From contig NC_015675.1 in NCBI RefSeq assembly GCF_000176035.2, positions 372,001 to 436,000 on the forward strand: a DNA stretch of 64,000 nt, read 5' to 3'. A program made the position numbers and the translations under genes. The notes under the pieces were generated by a model. The model made no database searches. It saw only the letters and a list, made by a program, of their open reading frames with translations, and was not told where the DNA came from. This stretch comes from Mesorhizobium opportunistum WSM2075 (GTDB lineage Bacteria > Pseudomonadota > Alphaproteobacteria > Rhizobiales > Rhizobiaceae). Shown one piece after another: positions 1 through 8,017 of the stretch (position 1 is the stretch's first letter; every line of letters starts with the position of its first letter).

Positions 1-125
1 AAGCGGCCGAGGTCACGAAAGTATCCGACCGCGATTTCACGCGCATACTCGACCTTTTGGAGCACCCGCCGAAACCCAACGCCAAGCTGCGGGCAGCGAT
101 TGCGGCCTTGCCAGATACGCTGTGA
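1..125 (+). CDS. DUF1778-type antitoxin, C-terminal end (partial)
   Basis: Only the last 40 codons lie in the window (reading frame begins at base 3, stop TGA at 123-125). The visible tail, ending in LRAAIAALPDTL and containing DRDFTRILDLLEHPPKPN, matches the C-terminal region of DUF1778 (TacA-like) antitoxins, the toxin-neutralising part of the protein. The GTG start of the next gene overlaps its stop by 4 bases, the usual antitoxin-toxin coupling with a GNAT toxin. The N-terminal ribbon-helix-helix DNA-binding part expected for the family lies outside the window, so the call rests on the tail and the neighbour. Confidence 0.8.
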   Translation, partial: AAEVTKVSDRDFTRILDLLEHPPKPNAKLRAAIAALPDTL

Positions 126-649
126 CGCTTCCGTCCTGGCACGAAGAGGCGATTGCGAAACGGCACAATCGAACTTCCTTCGATTGCGGCGATGCGCAAA
201 TGAATGATTTTATGCGGCGTTTCGCACGGCAAAGTCACGAGCAGAATGCCGCCAAGACCTTCTGTGCGATTGATGACGCGGCGCCGGAACGAATTCTCGG
301 CTTCTACACAATCGCGCCCTCTGCCGTCGTTCATGGAAACGTGCCGGCAGCCATGACGAAGGGCTTGGCACGGCACGAGGTTTCCGGCTTCAAGCTCGCC
401 CGCCTCGCAACCGACCGCACCGCCGCAGGACAAGGACTTGGAGGCCAATTGCTCGCCGCGGCGGCATTGCGCTGCCTGCGGCTTGCCAGCGAGGGTGGGG
501 GCATCCTGCTCATTATCGACGCCAAGAGCGAGCGCGCTGCGAAATGGTACGCCAGCTACGGTGCCGAGCGCCTTCAAGGATCGGATTTGACCCTGGCGAT
601 GCCCCTGGCGACATTCGCAACCGATCTACGACTTAAGGGGTTGCTTTGA
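122..649 (+). CDS. GNAT-family acetyltransferase toxin (TacT-like)
   Basis: A 175-residue GNAT acetyltransferase starting at GTG 122, overlapping the antitoxin stop. Family members of this size paired with DUF1778 antitoxins acetylate the amino group of aminoacyl-tRNAs and block translation. Visible features are the N-terminal stretch FDCGDAQMNDFMRR typical of TacT-type toxins, the acetyl-CoA pyrophosphate loop around RTAAGQGLGGQLL (about residues 99-111), and a C-terminal WYASYGAE motif carrying the family tyrosine. The length is normal and the frame intact, so the toxin looks functional. The specific tRNA target cannot be read from the sequence. Confidence 0.88.
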   Translation: MTLPSWHEEAIAKRHNRTSFDCGDAQMNDFMRRFARQSHEQNAAKTFCAIDDAAPERILGFYTIAPSAVVHGNVPAAMTKGLARHEVSGFKLARLATDRTAAGQGLGGQLLAAAALRCLRLASEGGGILLIIDAKSERAAKWYASYGAERLQGSDLTLAMPLATFATDLRLKGLL

Positions 650-756
650 CAAGCCTCGCGCCACTTTGCCTGTCCTCCCGGTTGCCGGAACTGCAAACGT
701 CGAGTAAGCCGCCCGAACACGCCTCTCCAATTTCGTCCGGTTGAACAAAGATAGCC

Positions 757-1731
757 ATGCCCACCGTCGCCCCGCTTGATCTCGAAGGCCACTGCCTTGC
801 CGCCGTCTTCCTCGGCGATGTGCCGCATTTCGTGCTGGCCGATGGCGCCGTCCACCGGCTCGACAATGGCCACAAGACGGTTCAGGCCAATGACGGGCTG
901 CTCGCGGCCTTCCACGACGCAGCCAACGACCGGCTGATCACCGGCGGTGAGGACGGCAAGGTGTTTGCCGTGAAGGCGGGCGGCGAGGCACAGGAATTGG
1001 CAAGCGCCGGCAAGAAATGGATCACCAGCGTCGCGGCCGGACCGCAGGGCGCCATTGCCTATGCGACGGGGAAAACCGCCTTCGTGCGTTTCGCCGACGG
1101 CAAGACCCGGGAATTCGTCCATCCGCGCTCGGTCGAGGGGCTGGCGTTTTCGCCCAAGGGCATGCGCTTCGGCGTTGCCCGCTACAATGGCGCGACGCTG
1201 CATTTCCCGGCTGCCGAGGGCAAGCCGGTGGAACTCGAATGGGCTGGCGCCCACACCGGCATCACCTTTTCGCCCGACGGCGCCTTCCTCGTCACCACCA
1301 TGCAGGAAAACGCCTTGCACGGCTGGAAGCTGGCGGACGGCAAGCACATGCGCATGACCGGCTATCCCGGCAAGGTCAAAAGCCTGTCATGGAGCGTCAA
1401 AGGCAAATGGCTGGCGAGTTCCGGCGCGCCGGCGGCGATCGTCTGGCCGTTTTCAGGCAAGGACGGCCCGATGGGCAAGGCGCCTCTGGAACTCGGCACG
1501 CGCGGCAACGCCATGGTGACGGCTGTTGCCTGCCACCCGAGCCAGGATGTCGTCGCCGTCGGTTATGATGACGGCATGGTGATGGCGGTGCGCTTCTCGG
1601 ATGCCAAGGAAGTGCTGTTGCGGCGGCCCGGCAAGGGCGCGATCACCTCGATGATGTGGGACAAGGAAGAACGCCGCATCGCCTTCGGCAGTGCCGCCGG
1701 CGACTGCGGCGTCATCGACATCACGGCGTAG
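757..1731 (+). CDS. WD40 repeat protein
   Basis: A 324-residue protein made almost wholly of WD40-like beta-propeller blades. Repeated units of about 40 residues end in patterns such as DRLITGGEDGKV, HTGITFSPDGAFL, GKWLASSGAPAAIVW and DVVAVGYDDGMVM, with the GH-dipeptide and WD positions degenerate. No signal peptide, membrane segment or catalytic motif is visible, so it is probably a cytoplasmic scaffold or interaction protein. It stands alone on the plus strand between the toxin gene and a convergent small secreted protein gene. Related single-gene WD40 proteins are common in rhizobia, but a function is not assigned here. Confidence 0.85.
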   Translation: MPTVAPLDLEGHCLAAVFLGDVPHFVLADGAVHRLDNGHKTVQANDGLLAAFHDAANDRLITGGEDGKVFAVKAGGEAQELASAGKKWITSVAAGPQGAIAYATGKTAFVRFADGKTREFVHPRSVEGLAFSPKGMRFGVARYNGATLHFPAAEGKPVELEWAGAHTGITFSPDGAFLVTTMQENALHGWKLADGKHMRMTGYPGKVKSLSWSVKGKWLASSGAPAAIVWPFSGKDGPMGKAPLELGTRGNAMVTAVACHPSQDVVAVGYDDGMVMAVRFSDAKEVLLRRPGKGAITSMMWDKEERRIAFGSAAGDCGVIDITA

Positions 1732-1746
1732 CTTCGAAATAGCGGA

Positions 1747-2199
1747 TCATTCGGCGCTGCAGGAAACCTTGCCTGTCAGATCGACCGGCTTGCCGTCGCT
1801 GTCCTTGTCGGCCGTGCTGTCATAGACGGCAAGCTTGTAGTCCCCATCATAGACGCCTTCGTCGCTGGCCCTGGTCAGGATCGTCAGCTCGACGGAACTG
1901 AAGGTCTTGGCCATCTCCTGCTCGTGGTAGATGTTGAGCCGCAGTTCCTTGTTGTCGAGCCAGTACTGGGTGAGGTTGGAATCCTCGAACGTGGTCTTTC
2001 GCGATTGGTCGCCGACAGGCCTTGCCTTGATTTCAAGATCACCGCGAAAGTTGAAGATCGGGCCGCCCATACCGGTGGTGACGCCGGCATCGACCTGGAA
2101 TTTCACCGCCGTGTCATCGACCGAGCACCAGATGCCGCCGGTGGCGAACGCCGTGCCGACCGACAGCAACAGCGCCGTCACGCAGATGATCGTCCGCAT
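1747..2199 (-). CDS. Small exported protein of unknown function
   Basis: The chosen start is the ATG at 2199, which has a G-rich ribosome binding site (GGGGGG) 4-5 bases upstream. It begins MRTIICVTALLLSVGTAFA, a typical Sec signal peptide with an AFA cleavage site, leaving a mature protein of about 130 residues. An in-frame start at 2259 would place 20 polar residues before the signal peptide and is unlikely. The mature part holds two cysteines (ICWS-like GGIWCSV and the C-terminal KVSCSAE), suggesting one disulfide in the periplasm. I do not recognise a family with a known activity. The gene converges with the WD40 gene. Confidence 0.7.
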   Translation of the reverse strand: MRTIICVTALLLSVGTAFATGGIWCSVDDTAVKFQVDAGVTTGMGGPIFNFRGDLEIKARPVGDQSRKTTFEDSNLTQYWLDNKELRLNIYHEQEMAKTFSSVELTILTRASDEGVYDGDYKLAVYDSTADKDSDGKPVDLTGKVSCSAE

Positions 2200-2357
2200 T
2201 TTTGCCCCCCGTGTTGCCATTGCCGGCAGCATTGACGCTGAGTTCTCGGGCACGGTCAAGCACCGCCATTGACGGCTGAGCCAATGCAGGACAGACGCGC
2301 GGCCAATTGCGGTCGCCGACCCGAATTGGCTAAGAGGAACCTGTCAAAGGGGTTTCC

Positions 2358-3737
2358 ATGCACAGCGACATGTCAAAGACGGCCATCGGTGGCATCAGCC
2401 GCGACCGCATCGCCAATCTGCGCGAGACCGAAGGAGAAGTGTTCCGCAAGGCACGGCCGAAATCGCAAGCGAAGGTCGGCAACGGCCTGCCCGGCTTCTT
2501 CGGCGGCGTGCCGATGCACTGGATGAATGACTGGCCAACGCCATTTCCGATCCTGGTCGACAGCGCCAGGGGCGCCACGATCACCGATATAGACGGCAAC
2601 AGGCTCGACGATTTCTGCCTCGGCGACACCGGCTCGATGTTCGGCCATTCGCCGCCAGCGGTGGCGCGCGCCATCCGCCGCCAGGCCGGCCGCGGGCTGA
2701 CCTATATGCTGCCTTCGGAAGACGCGCTCGCCATCGGGCCGCTGCTGCAGCAGCGTTTCGGCCTGCCGTTCTGGCAGATCGCGACGACGGCGACCGACGC
2801 CAACCGCTTTGCGCTGCGTGTCGCCCGCGCCGTCACCGGCAGGGAAAAGATCCTGGTCTTCAACGGCTGCTATCACGGCTCGGTGGACGAGACGATGGTG
2901 CGGCTGATCGACGGCAAGCCAATCAACCGGCCGGGACTGGCTGGCGAGTTCCGCGACCTGACCCGTACGGCCAAGGTCATCGAGTTCAACGACATTCCAG
3001 CGCTTGAGGCAGCGCTCAAGGACAAGGATGTCGCCTGCGTCATCGCGGAACCGGTGCTGACCAATTCCTGCATGGTTCTGGCCGATCCCGGCTTCCACGA
3101 TGCGTTGCGGCGTCTCACCCGCGCGACTGGCACGCTGCTTCTGATCGACGAGACGCATACGATCTCGACCGGTCCGGGCGGCTACACAAGGAAATATGGA
3201 CTCGATCCGGACTTGTTCGTGCTGGGCAAGCCGATCGCCGGCGGTGTGCCGGCGAGCGTGTGGGGCATGAGCGACGAGGTCGCCTCGCGCTATGCCGACT
3301 ACAACAGGACCAAGGAGCCCGGCTATTCCGGCATGGGCACGACGCTCTCGGCCAATCCGCTGCAATTCGCCACCATGCGCGCGACGCTCGAAGAGGTGAT
3401 GACCGAGGACAATTACGACCGCATGGACCATCTGGCGCGGCGGCTCGATGCCGGCCTGACCGGCGTGATCGACCGCTACAATCTGCCCTGGCATGTCGCC
3501 CGTGTCGGCGCCCGCGTCGAGTTCATCTGCGCGCCCGGCCCGCTGCGCAATGGCGCCGAGGCGGAAGGCGCGCATGCGCCGGAGTTGGAAGCCGCCATCC
3601 ATGTCGCGCTGGTCAATCGCGGCGTGTTGATCGCGCCCTTCCACAACATGATGCTGATCTCGCCAGCGACCTCAGGCGCCCAGGTCAACCGGCTGATCGC
3701 CGCCTTCGGCGCGGTTGCGGCAAAGCTTGCGGCATGA
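2358..3737 (+). CDS. PLP-dependent class III aminotransferase
   Basis: A 459-residue fold-type I, class III (omega) aminotransferase. Signs are the glycine/arginine-rich cofactor-binding segment, FNGCYHGSVDE, LLLIDETHTISTGPGG with the aspartate that pairs with the pyridine nitrogen, and FVLGKPIAGGVPASVWG carrying the Schiff-base lysine. The sequence resembles glutamate-1-semialdehyde aminomutase-like transaminases, but the genomic partner, a glutamine synthetase-like ligase overlapping by 4 bases, suggests amine or amino acid catabolism rather than haem synthesis. The start ATG at 2358 has an AAGGGG ribosome site 6-7 bases upstream. The substrate cannot be fixed from sequence alone. Confidence 0.88.
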   Translation: MHSDMSKTAIGGISRDRIANLRETEGEVFRKARPKSQAKVGNGLPGFFGGVPMHWMNDWPTPFPILVDSARGATITDIDGNRLDDFCLGDTGSMFGHSPPAVARAIRRQAGRGLTYMLPSEDALAIGPLLQQRFGLPFWQIATTATDANRFALRVARAVTGREKILVFNGCYHGSVDETMVRLIDGKPINRPGLAGEFRDLTRTAKVIEFNDIPALEAALKDKDVACVIAEPVLTNSCMVLADPGFHDALRRLTRATGTLLLIDETHTISTGPGGYTRKYGLDPDLFVLGKPIAGGVPASVWGMSDEVASRYADYNRTKEPGYSGMGTTLSANPLQFATMRATLEEVMTEDNYDRMDHLARRLDAGLTGVIDRYNLPWHVARVGARVEFICAPGPLRNGAEAEGAHAPELEAAIHVALVNRGVLIAPFHNMMLISPATSGAQVNRLIAAFGAVAAKLAA

Positions 3738-5149
3738 GACAAGCGGCCATGGACAATGCCATCGTGACCTCACCTTCGGGCTCCTCGCCCACCGAGGCGC
3801 AAGCCTTTCTCGACGCCCATCCCGAGATCGAAGCCTTCGATATCGTGCTGACAGACGCCAATGGCGTCGGCCGCGGCAAGATCGTGCGCCGGCATGAGCT
3901 GAAAAGCATCTTCGAGGGCGGCCGCCACATGCCGATCTCGATTCTCGGCCTCGACATCACCGGCGAGGATGTGCATGAAACCGGACTGATCTGGACGACC
4001 GGCGACGGCGATCTCCGGGCATGGCCGATCCCCGGCACGCTTGTGCCGCTCCATGGCACCAACCCGCCGCGCGGCCAGGTGCTGATGGCGATGTACCATC
4101 TCGAAGGCCAGCCAATGTCTTCGGACCCGAGGCTGGCACTGGCCCGGCAAGTCGACATACTGGCGGCCAAGGGGCTCTATCCGGCCGGTGCCTTCGAACT
4201 CGAATTTTTCCTGCTGGCCAACGAACGCGATGCCGACGGCAAGGTGCAGCCGGCGCGCGCGGTGCTTGACGGCCGTGTCTCGGGCAAGACGGAAGTCTAT
4301 TCCGTCGACCATCTGCACGGCATGGAGCCGCTGTTCTCCGACATCTATGCGGCCGCCAAGGTGCAGGGAATTCCGGCCGAGACGGTGATTTCCGAATATG
4401 CGCCGGGCCAGTACGAATTGACGCTGAACTACCGCAAGGACGTGATGCGGGCGGCCGACGACCTCGTCATGCTGAAGCGGCTGGTGCGGGCACAGGCGCG
4501 CCGTCACGGCGTCACCGCCTGTTTCATGGCCAAGCCGATCGAGAAATACGCCGGTTCGGGCATGCATTTCCACGTCTCGCTGCAGGACAAGGTGGGCCGA
4601 AACGTATTTTCGGAAGCCGGCGGCGAAAACTGGTCGCTGCCGCTGCTGCGCGGTCTCGGCGGCTTGATCCAGACGATGGCGGAATCGATGCTGGTGTTTG
4701 CGCCGCACGCCAATTCCTGGCGGCGTTTCGTCTCGCAATCCTACGCCCCGGTGGCACCGACCTGGGGCGTCAACAACCGTTCCGTGGCGTTGCGCGTGCC
4801 GGCGGGCGACGCCAAGAACCGGCGCATCGAGCACCGGCCGTCCGGTGTCGACGCCAACCCCTACCTGATCGCCGCGACAGTGCTCGCCGGTATCATCAAG
4901 GGCCTCGACGAGGGGCTCGATCCCGGCCCCGAAACGACGGGCAATGGCTATGAGGCTGCCGTCACCCGCACGACGATGCCGGCCGACTGGCGCGCCGCCA
5001 TCGAGGCCGCGAGGACATCCAGCTTCCTGAAGGGTGCGCTCGGCGAGGATTTGCACCGCACCTTCGTGGCGATCAAGCAGTCCGAATATTTGCGTGTCGC
5101 GCGCACGGTGAGCGAGCTGGATTATCATCTCTACCTGCACGAGGTCTGA
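3734..5149 (+). CDS. Glutamine synthetase family protein (possible gamma-glutamyl-amine ligase)
   Basis: The 471-residue protein starts at ATG 3734, overlapping the aminotransferase stop (ATGA), with an alternative ATG at 3749. It is a glutamine synthetase fold. The beta-grasp N-terminal domain is followed by the catalytic domain with KPIEKYAGSGMHFHVSL (metal and glutamate site), NSWRRF, NNRSVALRVP and RIEHRPSGVDANPYL. It lacks the tyrosine adenylylation segment of GlnA, and its length fits gamma-glutamylputrescine synthetase (PuuA)-like enzymes. With the class III aminotransferase in the same operon, a role in ATP-dependent glutamylation of an amine is plausible. That role is inference; ammonia-assimilating activity is the alternative. 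Confidence 0.85.
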   Translation: MRQAAMDNAIVTSPSGSSPTEAQAFLDAHPEIEAFDIVLTDANGVGRGKIVRRHELKSIFEGGRHMPISILGLDITGEDVHETGLIWTTGDGDLRAWPIPGTLVPLHGTNPPRGQVLMAMYHLEGQPMSSDPRLALARQVDILAAKGLYPAGAFELEFFLLANERDADGKVQPARAVLDGRVSGKTEVYSVDHLHGMEPLFSDIYAAAKVQGIPAETVISEYAPGQYELTLNYRKDVMRAADDLVMLKRLVRAQARRHGVTACFMAKPIEKYAGSGMHFHVSLQDKVGRNVFSEAGGENWSLPLLRGLGGLIQTMAESMLVFAPHANSWRRFVSQSYAPVAPTWGVNNRSVALRVPAGDAKNRRIEHRPSGVDANPYLIAATVLAGIIKGLDEGLDPGPETTGNGYEAAVTRTTMPADWRAAIEAARTSSFLKGALGEDLHRTFVAIKQSEYLRVARTVSELDYHLYLHEV

Positions 5150-5203
5150 GCAGGGAACTATCGCCCGCTTCGGCCATTTCAATATTGGAATGGACGAGGC
5201 AGG

Positions 5204-5887
5204 ATGATGGCGACCACAGGCCTTCCGCGCAATGCGAAGATGCCAGCCCGGCGCGTTTCCGTGCCGCGCGCCGAGTTGATATCGGACGAGACTGATGCCA
5301 ACTCGATCCCGGAACTGCGCGACGCGGCAGAAGGTTGCCGTCGCTGTCCGCTGTGGCGCAATGCGACACAGACCGTCTTCGGTGAGGGTCCTGACAACGC
5401 CAAGGTGATTTTCGTCGGCGAACAGCCGGGTGACCAGGAAGATCTCGCCGGCAAACCATTTGTCGGCCCGGCGGGCAGGGTGTTCGATGCTATCCTCGTT
5501 GACGCGGACGTTGACCGCCAAAAAGTCTATGTCACCAACGCGGTCAAGCACTTCAAATTCGAGCCACGCGGCAAGCGTCGCATCCACTCCAAACCCAATG
5601 CCGGCGAGGTTCAGGCCTGCCGCTGGTGGCTCGACCAGGAGTTCGACCTGATCAAGCCGAACCTTGCCGTGGCGCTCGGCGCAACGGCGGCGTTGTCGCT
5701 GCTTGGCAAGGCGACACCGGTGATGAAGATGCGCGGCCAGGTGATCGAGCGCGAGGACGGCCTGCGTGTGTTCATCACCATCCACCCTTCCTTCATCCTA
5801 CGCATCCGCGAGCCTGCGGACAAGGAAGCCGAGCGCGAGCGCTTCCTGAAGGATATGAGAGAGGTGAAGCGGTTGATGGCTGCTTGA
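5204..5887 (+). CDS. udgX: UdgX-family uracil-DNA glycosylase/binding protein
   Basis: A 227-residue Fe-S uracil-DNA glycosylase superfamily protein. GCRRCPLW (Cys45, Cys48) and a later cysteine at 139 are cluster ligands. The uracil pocket is GEQPGDQEDLAGKPFVGPAG (residues 72-91), and the C-terminal active-site segment is IHPSFILRIR. The distinguishing feature is the loop GKRRIH at 123-128, the KRRIH signature of UdgX. In the mycobacterial family member its histidine forms a covalent bond with uracil-containing DNA, making a suicide complex. The first of two adjacent ATGs (5204, 5207) follows a GAGG ribosome site. The gene stands alone between the glutamine synthetase gene and the convergent glycerate kinase. 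Confidence 0.92.
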   Translation: MMATTGLPRNAKMPARRVSVPRAELISDETDANSIPELRDAAEGCRRCPLWRNATQTVFGEGPDNAKVIFVGEQPGDQEDLAGKPFVGPAGRVFDAILVDADVDRQKVYVTNAVKHFKFEPRGKRRIHSKPNAGEVQACRWWLDQEFDLIKPNLAVALGATAALSLLGKATPVMKMRGQVIEREDGLRVFITIHPSFILRIREPADKEAERERFLKDMREVKRLMAA

Positions 5888-5896
5888 GTTGTTGCC

Positions 5897-7162
5897 CTAA
5901 CGTATAAGGATCGCCCTGAGATCGTTGACGTTCGTGCCCGTGGGCCCTGGCACGAACAGGTCGCCGACCGCATTGAACGCCGTCCAGGCGTTGTTGCCCG
6001 CCAGCATGGCCTTGGCATCCACACCCGCCGCCCGCATGCGCGAAACGGTCGAACCATCGGCGAAGGCGCCGGCATTGTCTTCCGACCCGTCGATGCCGTC
6101 CGTGTCGGCGGCCAAGGCGTGGATACCCTCAACGCCGTTGATGCCGATGGCGAAGGCAAGCAGGAATTCCGAGTTGCGGCCACCCTTGCCCTTGGCGCGC
6201 AAAGTCACGGTTGTCTCGCCACCAGACAGGATCAGCGCTGGCTTTTGGAATGGCCGGTTGCGCGTCGCGACCTCACGCGCAATCGCCGCATGGACGCCAC
6301 CGACCTCACGCGCTTCGCCCTCGATGGCATCCGACAGGATGACCGCCTCGATGCCCTGTCGACTGGCTTCCGCGGCTGCCGCTTCCAGAGAGACGCCGGC
6401 CGAGGCGATGAGATGCACCTCGTTGCGCGAAAAGCGCTGGTCATCGGGATCTGGCGCATCGGCAGCCGGCGAATTGATGTGCGCCATCACCGCAGCGGGC
6501 ACCTTCATGCCATAGGCCGATATCGATGCCAGCGCATCTTCTCGGCTGCCAACGTCCGGCACGGTCGGCCCGGAAGCGACGAGTGCCGGATTGTCGCCGG
6601 GAATGTCGGAGACAACCAGCGACACCACCTTGGCCGGCCATGCGGCGGCCGCCAGCCGGCCACCCTTGATGGTGGAAAGGTGCTTGCGGATGGTGTTCAT
6701 CGCAGCGATCGGCGCGCCGGAAGCAAGCAGCGCCTCGTTGACGGCAATCTCGTCGGCGAGCGTCAGGCCGGCGGCCGGCGACGGCAGCAGCGCCGAGCCG
6801 CCGCCGGAAATCAACGCTACGACCAGGTCGTCCGCGGTCAGCCCCCGGACCTTTTCCAGCAATCGCCGCGAAGCTTCGAGGCCAGCGGCGTCCGGCACAG
6901 GATGCGCCGCCTCGATGATCTCGATGCGCTCGCATTTGGCACCATAGCCGTAGCGGGTAACGACCAGCCCTTCGATCGGCCCGTCCCATACCTTCTCGAA
7001 CGCCGCCGCCATCTGCGCCGAGCCTTTTCCCGCGCCAATGACGATGGTGCGGCCCTTGGGTCTGGCCGGCAGATGATCCCTGATGGTGCGCTCCGGATCG
7101 GCGGCGGCGACGGCGGCGTCGAAGATCGAGATGAGGAAAGCCTTGGGGTCGAGTTCTGTCAT
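5897..7162 (-). CDS. Glycerate 2-kinase (GckA/TtuD, DUF4147-MOFRL type)
   Basis: The 421-residue protein starts at ATG 7162, overlapping the stop of the upstream gene by 4 bases; an upstream start at 7216 would run inside that gene. Visible are the N-terminal glycerate kinase domain (DUF4147) with VIGAGKGSAQMA and LISGGGSALLPSP, and the C-terminal MOFRL domain with ILSGGETTVTLRAKGKGGRNSE split over the active site. The enzyme phosphorylates D-glycerate, usually to 2-phosphoglycerate, the entry step for glyoxylate-, hydroxypyruvate- or tartrate-derived carbon. Being next to the purine island whose end product is glyoxylate gives it a plausible supply role, although tartronate semialdehyde enzymes are not seen here. 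Confidence 0.9.
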   Translation of the reverse strand: MTELDPKAFLISIFDAAVAAADPERTIRDHLPARPKGRTIVIGAGKGSAQMAAAFEKVWDGPIEGLVVTRYGYGAKCERIEIIEAAHPVPDAAGLEASRRLLEKVRGLTADDLVVALISGGGSALLPSPAAGLTLADEIAVNEALLASGAPIAAMNTIRKHLSTIKGGRLAAAAWPAKVVSLVVSDIPGDNPALVASGPTVPDVGSREDALASISAYGMKVPAAVMAHINSPAADAPDPDDQRFSRNEVHLIASAGVSLEAAAAEASRQGIEAVILSDAIEGEAREVGGVHAAIAREVATRNRPFQKPALILSGGETTVTLRAKGKGGRNSEFLLAFAIGINGVEGIHALAADTDGIDGSEDNAGAFADGSTVSRMRAAGVDAKAMLAGNNAWTAFNAVGDLFVPGPTGTNVNDLRAILIR

Positions 7163-7662
7163 TTGGCTTCCGGCGGCAAGGCAAGCTCTTGGCGGTCGAT
7201 GCCCAGGTGGGCGCACAGCGCATCGACGACCACGCCGTGATCCTCGCGCTCCGGCAGGCCGGACACAGCGATCACGCCAATGACGCCGGAGCCCTTGACC
7301 GTGACCGGAAAACCACCGCCGGCCAACACATAGTCCGAGATGTCGAGGCCTTCGCCGACCTTGAAGGTGCGGTCCGGGCGCTGCTGTTCCAGGACCAGCC
7401 GATAGGTGCTCCTGAGATACCGCCTGACGACGTTGATCTTGCGCCGCGCCCAGTCGGGGTTTGAAGCGTTCGAACCCGGCATGGCGGCATAGAACAGCGG
7501 CCGGTCGAAAGTCCTGATGTCGACGATGACAGGCATGTTCTCGGCAAGCGCGCGGTCGCGGATGGCCGAACCGATCTTGAAAGCGACAGCCTCGTCGAAG
7601 GCGGGAAAGACAAGGGCTTCTTCCTGTCTCTTGATCAGAGCGATGTCTTCGGCAACGGCCAT
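7159..7662 (-). CDS. UPF0303 / haem-degrading-domain protein (GlcG/HbpS superfamily)
   Basis: A 167-residue protein starting at ATG 7662; the longer upstream reading frame runs through the palindromic repeat region and is not supported. The body, with EEALVFPAFDEAVAFKIG, VDIRTFDRPLFYAAMPG, RKINVVRRYLRSTY and the glycine-rich GGGFPVTVKGSGVIGVIAVSG, fits the Haem_degrading (PF03928) fold, UPF0303 group. Family members bind haem or small ligands, and genes of this type often sit beside glycolate or glycerate metabolism genes. Here the stop codon overlaps the glycerate kinase start (ATGA), so the two are co-translated. No enzymatic activity is assigned. Confidence 0.82.
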   Translation of the reverse strand: MAVAEDIALIKRQEEALVFPAFDEAVAFKIGSAIRDRALAENMPVIVDIRTFDRPLFYAAMPGSNASNPDWARRKINVVRRYLRSTYRLVLEQQRPDRTFKVGEGLDISDYVLAGGGFPVTVKGSGVIGVIAVSGLPEREDHGVVVDALCAHLGIDRQELALPPEAK

Positions 7663-8017
7663 TTTCTTCCTCCGAAAATCGTCACACGTCGTTTGTACGA
7701 CAAGCTCTGCCTGGTCAAGCACATGTCGCAGCGGTCGTCTTGCCCCGCCAGCGTCGACCCCCACTCCGTCGAGCTTCGCTCGACACCTCTCTCCCGATCG
7801 ACGGGGTAGAGGAAGCGCGCCAAGCTGTCCGAACCGGCACCCGTCTTGCGAAGCAGAGGTCCCCTTCCCCCCCTCCGGAGGGGGGAGAGGTGGCGCCGCG
7901 AAGCGGCGACGGAGTGGGGGAACCACTTAACAATCAGGCGCAATCATCATCTTGTCCCCCGCGAAGATCGACCCCCCACTCCATCGAGTTGCGGTCCTCT
8001 CCCCTCGGCGGTCGGTC
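7663..8017 (+). repeat. Gene-free region with composite palindromic repeat
   Basis: This 355-base gap contains no convincing gene. From 7757 to 7920 there is a large imperfect inverted repeat: the left end (CCCCCACTCCGTCG, then a small hairpin, then ACACCTCTC) is the reverse complement of the right end (GAGAGGTGG, hairpin, CGACGGAGTGGGGG). An internal GC palindrome lies at about 7868-7887. A partial third copy of the motif (CCCCCCACTCCATCGAG) starts at about 7970. Related C- and G-rich palindromes recur at 14729-14952 (inside xdhC), 33678-33816 and 36631-36687, so this is a dispersed element typical of Mesorhizobium intergenic space. It separates the glycerate kinase pair from guaD. Confidence 0.8.

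Noticed and set aside
3770..5785. Long minus-strand open frame of 671 codons
   Set aside because: It lies antisense to the glutamine synthetase-like and UdgX genes, both with strong family motifs; the frame is open because of high GC content and its translation shows no domain.
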